In this document: positions 53,360 through 63,999 of the stretch, in pieces
Numbering within the stretch: position 1 is the stretch's first letter
Layout of the letters: the number at the start of each line of letters is the position of its first letter
Origin: Oscillospiraceae bacterium Zagget12
GTDB taxonomy: Bacteria > Bacillota > Clostridia > UBA1381
DNA length: 64,000 nt
Direction of reading: 5' to 3'
Assembly: GCA_001941225.1 (NCBI GenBank)
Contig: MSHM01000032.1
Location: 40,591 to 104,590 of the forward strand
Notes under the pieces: model-generated
What the model was told of the DNA's origin: nothing
The model's database searches: none
What the model saw: only the letters and a program-made list of their open reading frames with translations
Made by a program: the position numbers and the translations under genes

Positions 53360-55108
53360 ATGGAAATGAACGAACTGCAAACATTAAGACATTCGGCGTC
53401 ACACGTTTTGGCGCAGGCGGTAAAACGCCTGTTTCCGGACACAAAGCTGGCGATAGGTCCGGCTATCGATACCGGCTTTTACTATGATTTTGACACAGAA
53501 CACGCGTTCACGCGCGAGGATTTGGACGCGCTTGAAAAGGAAATGAAAAAAATCGCAAAGGAAAATCTCAAAATCGAGCGCTTTGAGTTGCCGAGAAATG
53601 AGGCATTGGAGCTGATGAAAGATGAGCCGTATAAGGTTGAGCTTATCAACGACCTGCCGGAGGACGCTGTAATTTCGTTCTATAAGCAGGGCGATTTTGT
53701 CGATTTATGCGCGGGACCTCATGTTAATTATACAAGTAAGGTTAAGGCGTACAAGCTCCTAAGCGCGACCGGCGCGTACTGGCGCGGTGATGAAAAGAAT
53801 AAAATGCTCCAAAGAATTTACGGCACAGCATTTTTGAATAAAACCGACCTTGAGGAGCATCTTGAAAAGCTTGAAGAGGCTAAAAAGCGCGACCACAACA
53901 AGCTCGGACGCGAGCTGGAATTGTTCACGACCTGCGATTATATCGGTCAGGGACTTCCGATAATGCTGCCAAAGGGCGCGCGAGTAATACAGCTTTTGCA
54001 AAGATGGGTAGAGGACGAGGAGCAAAAGCGCGGTTGGCAGCTTACCAAAACTCCGTTTATGGCAAAGAGCGACCTGTATAAAATATCGGGACACTGGGAT
54101 CACTATAAGGACGGAATGTTCGTCCTCGGCGATGAGGAAAAGGACAAGGAAGTGTACGCGCTGCGCCCTATGACCTGTCCGTTCCAGTATCAGGCTTTCT
54201 TAAACAGAGGACGCTCATATCGTGACCTGCCGATGCGCCTTAACGAAACCTCGACTCTTTTCAGAAACGAGGCGTCCGGCGAGATGCACGGACTTATCAG
54301 AGTACGTCAGTTTACCATTTCCGAGGGACATCTGATGTGTACTCCGGAGCAGCTTGAAGAGGAATTTAAGAATTGTCTTGAGCTTACAAATTATATGCTT
54401 ACAACTCTCGGTCTTATTGAGGACGTTTCATACAGATTCTCGCAGTGGGATCCCGATGATAGGGAGAAGTATATCGGAACACAGGAGCAGTGGGACGAGG
54501 CGCAGGGCAAGATGAAAACGATACTTGACGATTTGGGAATCGATTACAAAATCGGCATCGGAGAGGCTGCGTTCTACGGTCCTAAGCTTGATATACAGAT
54601 TAAGAATGTCCACGGCAAGGAGGACACCCTTGTAACCATTCAGATTGACCAAATGCTTGCCGAGAAATTCGGTATGGAATATGTTGACCGCGACGGCATA
54701 AAGAAGAATCCGTATATCATTCACAGAACGTCAATCGGCTGTTATGAGAGAACATTGGCATTGCTTATTGAAAAATATGCGGGCGCGTTCCCGACATGGC
54801 TTGCTCCTGCTCAGATTAAGATGCTGCCTATCGCCGACAGACATCTCGATTATGTCTATTCGGTAAAGAAAAAGCTTGAGGAAAGCGGCATAATTCGTAT
54901 TGAGGTTGACGACAGGAGCGAAAAGCTTGGTTATAAGCTCCGCGAGGCACAGCTTGAAAAGGTGCCTTATATGCTTGTCATAGGCGATAAGGACATAGAA
55001 AACAATTCCGTATCGGTACGCTCACGAAAAGAGGGAGATATGGGCGCAATGTCTGTTGACGAATTTATCACTATGATTACAGAGGAAATAAACACAAAAA
55101 GAAGATAA
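53360..55108 (+). CDS. thrS: Threonyl-tRNA synthetase lacking the TGS domain
   Basis: This 582-residue class II synthetase starts almost at the editing domain (LRHSASHVLAQAVKRLFPDTK), so the usual N-terminal TGS domain of about 60 residues is missing. The editing motif HxxxH is in HSASH and the Cys/His pair in DLCAGPHV. The catalytic core has GHWDHY, MRLNETSTLFRNEASGEMHGL and the C-terminal anticodon domain (about 480-582). The start at 53360 follows AAAGGAAAGG; a longer frame from 53324 begins in the T-box terminator. Regulation is by the upstream T-box. Confidence 0.95.
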   Translation: MEMNELQTLRHSASHVLAQAVKRLFPDTKLAIGPAIDTGFYYDFDTEHAFTREDLDALEKEMKKIAKENLKIERFELPRNEALELMKDEPYKVELINDLPEDAVISFYKQGDFVDLCAGPHVNYTSKVKAYKLLSATGAYWRGDEKNKMLQRIYGTAFLNKTDLEEHLEKLEEAKKRDHNKLGRELELFTTCDYIGQGLPIMLPKGARVIQLLQRWVEDEEQKRGWQLTKTPFMAKSDLYKISGHWDHYKDGMFVLGDEEKDKEVYALRPMTCPFQYQAFLNRGRSYRDLPMRLNETSTLFRNEASGEMHGLIRVRQFTISEGHLMCTPEQLEEEFKNCLELTNYMLTTLGLIEDVSYRFSQWDPDDREKYIGTQEQWDEAQGKMKTILDDLGIDYKIGIGEAAFYGPKLDIQIKNVHGKEDTLVTIQIDQMLAEKFGMEYVDRDGIKKNPYIIHRTSIGCYERTLALLIEKYAGAFPTWLAPAQIKMLPIADRHLDYVYSVKKKLEESGIIRIEVDDRSEKLGYKLREAQLEKVPYMLVIGDKDIENNSVSVRSRKEGDMGAMSVDEFITMITEEINTKRR

Positions 55109-55122
55109 GTAACCAAAATATA

Positions 55123-55160
55123 CTCCCCGACATAATATACAATGTCGGGGAGGGATTTTT
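55123..55160 (+). terminator. Terminator of thrS whose 3' arm contains the yunB ribosome-binding site
   Basis: CTCCCCGACAT (55123-55133) pairs with ATGTCGGGGAG (55142-55152), followed by GG-GATTTTT and the yunB ATG at 55161. The GGGGAGGG ribosome-binding site is inside the stem. Confidence 0.8.
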
Positions 55161-55809
55161 ATGAGGCTCGGATTATCGCGTACAAGAATGAGAATAAGCA
55201 AAACTGCGGTTGTTATACTGCCCATCATCTGCGTCATTCTTATGTTTTTTATAATTATATACCGCCTTCAGCCGACATTTATCGCGTATGCCGATACCTA
55301 CGCGAATAATTTGGCAAACCGTGTGGTAAACGATGCAGTGTCCGAAATATTTTCAAACGGTGATTACGGCAATCTTGCCGATTATAAAGGAAATTCCGCC
55401 GGTGTAACCGCGATTGAAACAGACACGGTTAAAATTAACAAATTGAAAGCCGAAATAAATCGGGCTATACAGGATAATATAAAAAAACAGCCAATCCGAA
55501 ACCATATATATACCGCTCGGCAGCGCGACAAATTTTTATTTTCTCGCGGGACTGGGTCCCAAAATTCCCGTGAAAATATACCCGATAAGCATAGTAAATT
55601 CCGATTTCAACGAGGAATTTTCCTCCGCGGGAATAAACCAGGTGCGGCACAAGCTGTATCTTGATGTTTCGATAGAGATGTCATTTATCGGAATTGCCTT
55701 TGCAAAAACCGAAACGGTGAATACCTCAGCGCTGCTTATAGAAACAATAATAGTCGGAGATACTCCGGAATACTACGGCAACGGAAATATAGCCGCATCT
55801 GCCGAATAG
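55161..55809 (+). pseudogene. yunB: Sporulation protein YunB, frameshifted
   Basis: Two frames combine into one YunB-type protein of about 215 residues. The first frame has a membrane helix (TAVVILPIICVILMFFIII) and ANNLANRVVNDAVSEIF...IETDTVKINKLKAEINRAIQ. The second reads IYIPLGSATNFYFLAGLGP, then KIPVKIYPISIVNSDF, SAGINQVRHKLYLDV and IIVGDTPEYY. The shift is at a seven-A run (55481-55487): skipping one base joins them as DNIKNSQSETIYIPLGS. YunB is a sigma-E-controlled sporulation protein of unclear mechanism. It may be a true pseudogene, a frameshifted gene or a sequence error. Confidence 0.82.
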
Positions 55810-55822
55810 AAAGGATTTTTGA

Positions 55823-57885
<2,063 letters not shown>

Positions 57886-57888
<3 letters not shown>

Positions 57889-59055
57889 ATAGAGAAAAAG
57901 GCTTTTGAAATGAAAGAAGATCTTATTTCCATACGCCGTCGGCTCCACAAAACGCCCGAAACCGATTTTGAGGAGGAAAAAACATCGGCGTTTATACGGC
58001 AAAAGCTCGAAGAGTATAACATTCCCTATACCACAGCCGCAAAGACCGGTACAGTTGCTCTTATAAAGGGCAAAAAGGGCGGTAAAACCGTTCTTTTGCG
58101 CGCGGACATAGACGGACTTCCGATAACCGACGAAAGTGATTTTGAGATAAAATCCGAACGCATAGGATATATGCACGCTTGCGGACACGATATTCATACC
58201 GCATGCTTGCTTGGCGCGGCGAAAATATTAAACGATATGCGCGATACGCTTAACGGAAATGTTAAGCTTGTATTTCAGCCGGCGGAGGAGGGAATAGGAG
58301 GCGCCCTGCCTATGATTAATGAGGGTATTCTTGAAAATCCTCATGTTGACGGAGCCTTTGCGCTGCACGTTGAGCCTTTGGAAAATACGGGTAACATTCA
58401 AATTAAAAACGGCTCGATAATGGCGTCGCCAGATGATTTTAAAATTATAATTCACGGCGTGGGCGGACACGCCTCCGCACCGCAGGATTGCGTAAATCCG
58501 GTAACAATAGGCGCAGCTGTCATAAGAGAGCTTGAAAGGCTCAATCAAACCGTTTTAAAAGACGCGCCGTGCGTTATGACCGTGTGCTATTTTAACGGCG
58601 GCACCTGCAACAATGCGATACCGCAAACCGCAGAAATTATGGGCACTGCGCGCTCGCTTGATAACGAAACGCGCGAAATGCTCATAAATTTACTTGAAAC
58701 CACTGCTGCGGAAACAGCTAAAAAAATAGGCGCCGATATTGATTTTATTTTCAACAAGCTCTTTCCGCCCGTCGTTAATGACGAACGAATGAACGATATT
58801 GTTTGCCGCGGTGCAAAAAAGCTGAATTGCGTAAACAATATTGTAACATTGGATAAACCCTCGATGGCGGGAGATGATTTCTCTTACTTTTGCGAGCGCG
58901 TGCCGGGCGCGTATTTCAAGCTTGGTGTCGGAAATAAGGAAAAGGGCGCGGTATATCCCATACATAGTCCCAAATTCAAAGCCGATGAGGACGCTCTGCC
59001 TATAGGAGCCGCCGTAATGGCGCAATCGGCTGTAGAATTTTTAGATACATTTTAA
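57886..59055 (+). CDS. M20 family amidohydrolase (N-acyl-amino-acid hydrolase type)
   Basis: The 389-residue metallohydrolase has RADIDGLPI, the metal motif HACGHDIHTA, QPAEEGIGGA with the catalytic Glu pair, ALHVEP, and SMAGDDFSYF with the last ligands. The lid/dimerisation domain lies at about 185-295. It belongs to the M20D amidohydrolase group that cleaves N-acyl or N-carboxy amino acids; the true substrate is unknown. Its ATG follows GGAG in a leader-element copy, and DUF6873 follows 59 bases later. Confidence 0.88.
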
Positions 59056-59114
59056 ACATAGGTTTACCATAATTATTTTATGTAAACTTATCTGAATCGG
59101 AGGCACACATAAAT

Positions 59115-59825
59115 ATGGAAAAAATTGCCGTTCTTGATTGCAGAGCCGCAGATGAAACGGTATACGCGCTTGAAAATCTCGGAATTAGGGTTATTCCGAC
59201 TGTAAAGCTCGACTGCTTATATGACGCCGTCGCATCTCACGCGGATATACAGATTCATTACCTCGGAAATAATAAATTCGTATGCGCACCGCAAACCTTT
59301 GAACACTATAAAAAATATCTTCCCGAAGAATTTACCTTGATTAAAGGCGAAAAGCCGCTCAGCTATGAATATCCGTATGATATTTGCTATAATACGGCGG
59401 CTTTGAGGGATTTTGTCATTTGCAAAGCCGAGTATACTTCAAAGGAAATTCTGTCGGAATACAAAGTGACTAAAACAATTATAAACGTAAATCAAGGGTA
59501 CAGTAAATGCAATATATGTATTGTCACGGGAGATTCAATTATAACATCCGATAACGGCATCGCAAAAGCAGCTACGGAACACGGTATAGATGTTCTTAAA
59601 ATAGAAAAAGGTCATATTGAACTGAGAAATTTTGATTACGGCTTTATCGGCGGCGCCTCCGGATTGATAAACAGTAACGCGCTTGCCGTGAACGGTGATA
59701 TTTATTCGCATCCCGATGGAAAAAGCATTAAATTGTTTTGCGAAAAACACGGAGTTGAAGTATTATCACTGAAAAGCGGTATATTGGAGGATATTGGTTC
59801 GATAATATCAAATTATGATTTTTAA
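59115..59825 (+). CDS. DUF6873 family GME-fold protein
   Basis: The 236-residue protein resembles the DUF6873 family, thought to share the guanidino-modifying-enzyme propeller fold. Segments such as INVNQGYSKCNICIVTGDSIITSDNGIAKA, repeated VTGDS-like strands, and a late GGASGLI loop fit that pattern. Activity unknown; a classical catalytic Cys near the C-terminus is not obvious, the last cysteine being in KLFCEKHG. It has GGAGG before the ATG and a hairpin after it, beyond which the integrated element begins. Confidence 0.65.
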   Translation: MEKIAVLDCRAADETVYALENLGIRVIPTVKLDCLYDAVASHADIQIHYLGNNKFVCAPQTFEHYKKYLPEEFTLIKGEKPLSYEYPYDICYNTAALRDFVICKAEYTSKEILSEYKVTKTIINVNQGYSKCNICIVTGDSIITSDNGIAKAATEHGIDVLKIEKGHIELRNFDYGFIGGASGLINSNALAVNGDIYSHPDGKSIKLFCEKHGVEVLSLKSGILEDIGSIISNYDF

Positions 59826-59849
59826 ATACAATATTTATGTTCCAAGTAT

Positions 59850-59888
59850 AATAAAGAGCGATTTATCTTACTTAAATCACTCTTTATT
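59850..59888. terminator. Bidirectional terminator next to the element boundary
   Basis: AATAAAGAG-C-GATTTA pairs with TAAATC-A-CTCTTTATT. It lies between DUF6873 and the integrase gene and is a candidate location for the attachment site; no duplicated att core can be seen because the other end is outside the window. Confidence 0.75.
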
Positions 59889-59896
59889 ATTACACC

Positions 59897-61018
59897 CTAT
59901 TTAAATGGCTTATCTATGCGATTTCTCGACTTGTGATTTGTATGTGCATATACCTCAAGCAAAGTTCTGGTATTTGCGTGCCCGAGCAGCTCTTGCATAG
60001 CTTTTATACTAACACCATTTTCTAATCCTGCGCATGTAAATGTATGACGAAAATAATGCATTGTTATATCAGGATCTATGTTTATATGTTCTTCCTCACG
60101 CATATGAGTTTTTAAATATTTTAATCTTTTATTTAATGTGGTTGATGTATATGATGTGCCGAATCTGTTTAGGAATATCCAGTCATTCGGTTTTCTCTTT
60201 TCATCAGGAAGACTTTCGTATCTTTCTTTTAAGGCTTGTTTGAGAAATCCATTTAACGGAATTTGTCTGAAGCTCGTTTTACTCTTTGTTGTGTTTTCAT
60301 ATACTTTATCTGTTATGGATTCATTTATTTGCATACTGGAAAAATCTTCCGAAATATCATTCCACCTTAATCCGCATAATTCTCCAATTCGTATTCCTGT
60401 ATAAAGTAATATGCAAAGTATTAGATGAAAGGATTTGTCATATTTTTCGGCTGATGTTAATAACAAACTGATTTCTGTTCTTGTCAAAGGACGCCGTTTG
60501 TTATTTGATTCTTTTTCAAGCCTTTTCAATGTTAACATTGGATTTCGCGCTATGGATCCTTCTGCATAGGCAAAATTGAACATTGCTCGCATATGTGTAG
60601 TTATATTATTTATTGTACAAGGATTTAATTTTTTACGTTCAAGGCTTTTTATAACTGAAATAATATCATTCGTTGTAATATCGAATAGTATCTTTTTCCC
60701 AATTACCGGTTCTATGTGGTCCGGTTCTATGTGGTTATGAAATGCCATTTTAATTTGGCTTACCGAACGCTTTTTGATTTGATATTCCTTTATTTCGATA
60801 TAATGCTCAAACCATATATTTAACGGTACATCTCCTCCCACTTTATTGAAGATGGTGATGTCTTTAATATAGGACATCTCTGTAAGTTTTTCTCTTATTT
60901 TGCTTTTATTTGTATCGTATATGTATCTTGTTCTACCGGAACTGTCAATATACCTCCCTTCCCAACGTCCGTCGCTGCGTTTTCGAATTGTTCCTTCTCC
61001 TTTGGTTCGTCGTTTCAC
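59897..61018 (-). CDS. int: Tyrosine recombinase / integrase
   Basis: The 373-residue integrase has an N-terminal arm-binding AP2-like domain (about 1-55; GEGTIRKRSDGRWEGRYID), a SAM-like core-binding domain (about 65-165) and a C-terminal catalytic domain. Catalytic residues are visible: Arg in LYTGIRIGEL, the box HYFRHTF, LLGHAN and the Tyr in LLEVYAHT. It resembles Tn916/phage-type integrases. The start is GTG at 61018-61016 with GAGGAGG upstream. It marks the left end of an integrated element that extends beyond 64000. Confidence 0.93.
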   Translation of the reverse strand: MKRRTKGEGTIRKRSDGRWEGRYIDSSGRTRYIYDTNKSKIREKLTEMSYIKDITIFNKVGGDVPLNIWFEHYIEIKEYQIKKRSVSQIKMAFHNHIEPDHIEPVIGKKILFDITTNDIISVIKSLERKKLNPCTINNITTHMRAMFNFAYAEGSIARNPMLTLKRLEKESNNKRRPLTRTEISLLLTSAEKYDKSFHLILCILLYTGIRIGELCGLRWNDISEDFSSMQINESITDKVYENTTKSKTSFRQIPLNGFLKQALKERYESLPDEKRKPNDWIFLNRFGTSYTSTTLNKRLKYLKTHMREEEHINIDPDITMHYFRHTFTCAGLENGVSIKAMQELLGHANTRTLLEVYAHTNHKSRNRIDKPFK

Positions 61019-61139
61019 TGAAATTTCCTCCTCTCAGCAAAAACAACAACCCTACCTTATATAGTCATTATATTATATTTGTTTCCCATTTTCAATAGGA
61101 TTGTTGCTTTTTTGCAATGTTTTTTACTATACTAAGGTT

Positions 61140-61346
61140 TTACATGTTATTTTTTAGATATTCGTTCAGTTTCTCTTTACTTATCAACACCCTTCTTCCT
61201 ATTTTTATTTTGCCGTGAAAGTTCCTATTATTTATTAACGTATCAAGAGATGACAGCCCAATTTTTAGATATTTTGCAGCCTCAATACGTGTTAAATAAT
61301 CTGATTCAATGTTTTTACATATATCTGTATTGTTGCTTTTACTCAT
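61140..61346 (-). CDS. Excisionase-like helix-turn-helix protein
   Basis: The 68-residue DNA-binding protein has LTRIEAAKYLKIGLSSLDTLI, a MerR/excisionase-type winged helix, followed by GKIKIGRRVLISKEKLNEYL. These proteins direct the integrase towards excision. The start at 61346 is preferred because GGAG is about ten bases upstream; a second ATG three codons earlier is too close to it. It lies 121 bases upstream of the integrase gene on the same strand. Confidence 0.83.
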   Translation of the reverse strand: MSKSNNTDICKNIESDYLTRIEAAKYLKIGLSSLDTLINNRNFHGKIKIGRRVLISKEKLNEYLKNNM

Positions 61347-61372
61347 ATATATCATGCTCCATTCTGTTTATA

Positions 61373-61795
61373 TTACAGCGCAAATTTTATTCTATCCGTG
61401 TCTTTTTTATACAATTCATAGCCGTATTTGAAGTATGAAGTAAATATTACATATTCGTTATAGCTTATAGGCTTGTCTATGTACTCATGAGCTATTAGAT
61501 TATATAATGTCTTCCAGAATTTTTGCTCTTTCATCTCATTCGGATTATTTAGCTTGCGTAGGATTGCCGTTTCATGTTCCGATAATGGCTCTGATTTGAT
61601 TTTAGCTCTTAATTCACTGCCTAAATACCATATATCCGTATTCGGAACTGTTTCTTTGGCTGCGTCTATCAATAATTTGTTAAGATCTTTACATGCCTCA
61701 TAGTACCTTGTGTGATGTTTTAATTTATTGAGTATATCGCATCTGTCAAGGACAAAGTCGATTTCGTTTATATCGTTATAGGTTATTTTATTCAT
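61373..61795 (-). CDS. Hypothetical element-encoded protein
   Basis: I do not recognise this 140-residue, mostly helical, charged protein (starts MNKITYNDINEIDFVLDRCD). It has no membrane segment or known motif that I can see. AAAGGAG precedes the ATG, which overlaps the stop of the methyltransferase fragment by eight bases. It is AT-rich like the rest of the element. Confidence 0.6.
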   Translation of the reverse strand: MNKITYNDINEIDFVLDRCDILNKLKHHTRYYEACKDLNKLLIDAAKETVPNTDIWYLGSELRAKIKSEPLSEHETAILRKLNNPNEMKEQKFWKTLYNLIAHEYIDKPISYNEYVIFTSYFKYGYELYKKDTDRIKFAL

Positions 61796-62360
61796 ATGTT
61801 TTCTCCTTTTTTGTTGGCTGAACCGCTATTATATTCTTGTTTATATATTCTTTCACTCGTTTTTTGCCGGCATCAAATATATTTTTGTCTTTCTCTATAC
61901 AAATATAGTTTCTATCTGTATTAATGGCTGCTATAGCCGTTGTCATTGATCCGGCACATGAATCAAGTACCAATTCGCCCGGATTTGTATAAGTTCTTAT
62001 CAGACATTCAATTAAAGCAACCGGTTTTTGCGTTGGATGAATTGATGATTTTTGAATGTCTTTTGCAAATGTCCAAACAGATTTCGGATAGCGTTCAGTA
62101 GAGTCATATGTAGTCAATTTTGACTTCCCATAATTTGTAGATTGTTTGCAATTCAACTTATACTCGGACTTGCTTACTTTTCTTTGGTGTCCCGTAGTTT
62201 TTTGCGGGTTATATGTAGGTTGCTTTTTATAAAAAACACATATATCCTCATGTGTTCTCAAGGGCATTTTATTAGCATTGAGAAATCCCGTAGGCTGTGT
62301 CTTTTGGCATATTTTTGCTCCTTTCCAAAATACTTCTCTATTATATATTCTGATTATTTT
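61788..62360 (-). pseudogene. C-terminal remnant of a DNA methyltransferase
   Basis: The open frame from 62360 reads ...KTQPTGFLNANKMPLRTHED, then an HPTQKP motif and LVLDSCAGSMTT, which are the target-recognition and C-terminal parts of a beta-class DNA N-methyltransferase. The N-terminal half with the DPPY catalytic motif is absent, and no start with a ribosome-binding site exists; the ATG at 62267 lacks one. The AdoMet motif usually ending CxGSGTT reads CAGSMTT, a Gly-to-Met change. This is a decayed fragment, not a working enzyme. Confidence 0.78.
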
Positions 62361-62396
62361 TCATTTTCTTTCCAAAACACAATGTTATTAAGCGTA

Positions 62397-62436
62397 AAAA
62401 AGGGTATGCCCGAAAATCAGGCATACCCTTTCTTGT
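62397..62436. terminator. Terminator hairpin inside the element
   Basis: AAAAGGGTATGCC pairs with GGCATACCCTTT around CGAAAATCA. It separates the regulator remnant from the methyltransferase fragment. Confidence 0.85.
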
Positions 62437-62439
62437 AAA

Positions 62440-62799
62440 TTATGCTGCTTCTCGAGTTTCTGTTATCTTACTTTTAAGATGTGAGAAGATATAATATACG
62501 TCATTTAATGTAATGTTCATCTGTTGTCCTATTTGTTTAGTGTTATATCCATCCAATAAAAGCGACATGACTTCTAATTCGTCCCTGTTTAACTTTCGTT
62601 CAAGGTCAACCAGAAAAACAGTCAGGTCTATTTCATTTTTTTGCGATTGGATCAGATTTACGTCATAATCGGAATATTTAAAATTATCGAGCTTTTCCTT
62701 AATGCTTATTTTTATACCTCTGCCATACTCATTTAGAATACAAGATAGTTTTTCGTTAACAGTTTTCTTACGTCTGCCGCTTCCATTGTTTCTACGCCG
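62440..62799 (-). pseudogene. Sigma-70 region 4-like helix-turn-helix remnant
   Basis: This frame is open from 62799 to a TAA at 62442-62440 but has no ATG, GTG or TTG near its beginning. Its C-terminus reads LNRDELEVMSLLLDGYNTKQ, then IGQQMNITLNDVYYIFSHLK, a sigma-70 region 4/LuxR-like helix-turn-helix. It overlaps the end of the 62733-63014 frame. Adding one base near AGAAAACTG would fuse them into one protein of about 190 residues, so this is probably the second half of a frameshifted regulator. Confidence 0.5.
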
Positions 62800-63014
62800 T
62801 CATCCGAGAAATCAACCATATGCTTTCTCAAAGCGTTAATGATAACCGAGTGCGCGACCTTGAAATATGCGGCTGCCATTGAAGATGTCATAGCGTTTAT
62901 TTCCGGCATCAGAATAACATCTTTAACCTCGTCCAGAATGTCCGTTTTGTTTGTTATGATGTCCTTTTCGTTTCCTCTTATCAATTCCTTAAATTTTCTC
63001 TGTGTTAGTGCCAT
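62733..63014 (-). CDS. N-terminal part of a phage-type regulator
   Basis: The 93-residue product contains MPEINAMTSSMAAAYFKVAH, like the DNA-contact region of phage antirepressor or replication-regulator proteins. AAGGAGG lies eight bases before the ATG. The product stops shortly after a short A-run, where the neighbouring frame continues with a helix-turn-helix segment, so the natural protein was probably longer. Confidence 0.55.
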   Translation of the reverse strand: MALTQRKFKELIRGNEKDIITNKTDILDEVKDVILMPEINAMTSSMAAAYFKVAHSVIINALRKHMVDFSDDGVETMEAADVRKLLTKNYLVF

Positions 63015-63070
63015 TTTTTATTTCCTCCTTAAAAATTTACATAATTTTACTTGTTTATTTTTCTCTTTAA

Positions 63071-63610
63071 TTAAGATGCTGACGGTAAGATTTCTTGCTG
63101 CTGCGTAATTCTTTGCTGAACTTCATTGCATAATCCGGCATTTTCTTTTCTTAACCTTCGTATTTCAAAATCAGTCTTATTAAGAAAGTCCTGTATGCTT
63201 TTGAAATCACTATAAATGTTTTTATAACTGGATTTGCCGCGCTTTTTCTTTTGACAATCGCATTTTGGACATCTGTTTTCCGGTTTACAAAAATAATTTG
63301 TCGAGAATTGATGCTTTTTGCCACAATGAATACATTCACATAACCATATCGCGTTATTGGTATTATTTGTTTCTCCTGTAGGGCATATAGCTCTCCAACC
63401 ATTAAAAATCATTCCGGTATAATCCTTTTTTCTTCTACATGAAATGCAGCCGTCCTCGTTTTTTTGAAGTTTATTTTGTATAGTAGTTGTAATTCTGCCG
63501 CATTTATGGCATAGTGTCTTATAATAGTGATGATTATTCTCATCGACTCCAAGATCCTCCAAAACCTCTAAATTTTCGAATACATCTTCCTGAACAATAT
63601 TTTTACTCAT
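63071..63610 (-). CDS. Zinc-ribbon protein of the integrated element
   Basis: The 179-residue protein has several CxxC pairs: LCHKCGR and CISCRR form one probable zinc ribbon, CECIHCGKK and CPKCDC another. The C-terminal third is a predicted coiled coil (LNKTDFEIRRLRKENAGLCNEVQQRI). It resembles phage zinc-ribbon proteins of unknown function. AAGGAGG lies nine bases before the ATG. It is probably co-transcribed with the regulator downstream. Confidence 0.65.
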   Translation of the reverse strand: MSKNIVQEDVFENLEVLEDLGVDENNHHYYKTLCHKCGRITTTIQNKLQKNEDGCISCRRKKDYTGMIFNGWRAICPTGETNNTNNAIWLCECIHCGKKHQFSTNYFCKPENRCPKCDCQKKKRGKSSYKNIYSDFKSIQDFLNKTDFEIRRLRKENAGLCNEVQQRITQQQEILPSAS

Positions 63611-63645
63611 TTTTGTCTCCTCCTTAAAAAATTTTTTATATATAA

Positions 63646-63691
63646 AAAGAGCAGATTACCACCCTGTAAAGGGTTAAATAATCTGCTCTTT
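63646..63691. terminator. Strong inverted repeat / terminator upstream of the zinc-ribbon gene
   Basis: Perfect 13-bp arms AAAGAGCAGATTA (63646-63658) and TAATCTGCTCTTT (63679-63691), with a second ACCCT/GGGTT pairing inside. It may end transcription coming from the small gene at 63943. Confidence 0.8.
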
Positions 63692-63798
63692 GAACTTAAA
63701 TAAATAAAAAATGGGAAAAGCATAAACTTTCCCCATTAATAAAAACTTCATTTTAGATATTTATATTATACACTATAAAATGTCAGTTGTCAAGAAAA

Positions 63799-63828
63799 AG
63801 AGGTCCGTTTTGACGAACCTCTAAAAAT
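63799..63828 (-). terminator. Hairpin after the small broken gene
   Basis: AGAGGT-C-CGT pairs with ACG-A-ACCTCT around a four-base loop. On the minus strand it is followed by CTTTTTC. Confidence 0.6.
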
Positions 63829-63831
63829 TTA

Positions 63832-63943
63832 TTACTTAGTTTGCTGCATAGCAGTGTATTTCGCCTTTTCATTATCCGGAATACCTACCGCTTTTAGTGC
63901 ATCTTGTCATATTGTTTTGTTCAAGCAATTCTGTGATTATCAT
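63832..63943 (-). pseudogene. Small element-encoded gene, broken by a frameshift
   Basis: An ATG at 63943 with a strong AAGGAGG starts MIITELLEQNNM and then meets a stop after 23 codons. In another frame the sequence continues QDALKAVGIPDNEKAKYTAM and ends at 63832. Skipping one base after the second ATG joins them into a 36-residue peptide. No family is recognised. The remaining sequence from 63944 to 64000 holds only the ribosome-binding site and an inverted repeat. Confidence 0.45.
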
Positions 63944-63979
63944 AGCACTTACCTCCTTGAAAAGATTCTTTAAATATAT

Positions 63980-63999
63980 TATAACGCTATACCGTTATA
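63980..63999. repeat. Inverted repeat at the window edge
   Basis: TATAACG and CGTTATA are separated by six bases (CTATAC). It lies about 40 bases upstream of the broken small gene and could be a regulator-binding site or part of its promoter. Confidence 0.4.

Noticed and set aside
59826..59896. tRNA gene remnant as the integration site
   Set aside because: No cloverleaf or TΨC-like sequence is visible; the interval holds only a terminator hairpin.
62142..62438. Plus-strand hydrophobic frame opposite the methyltransferase fragment
   Set aside because: It has no ribosome-binding site, runs through a terminator hairpin and is antisense to recognised methyltransferase sequence.
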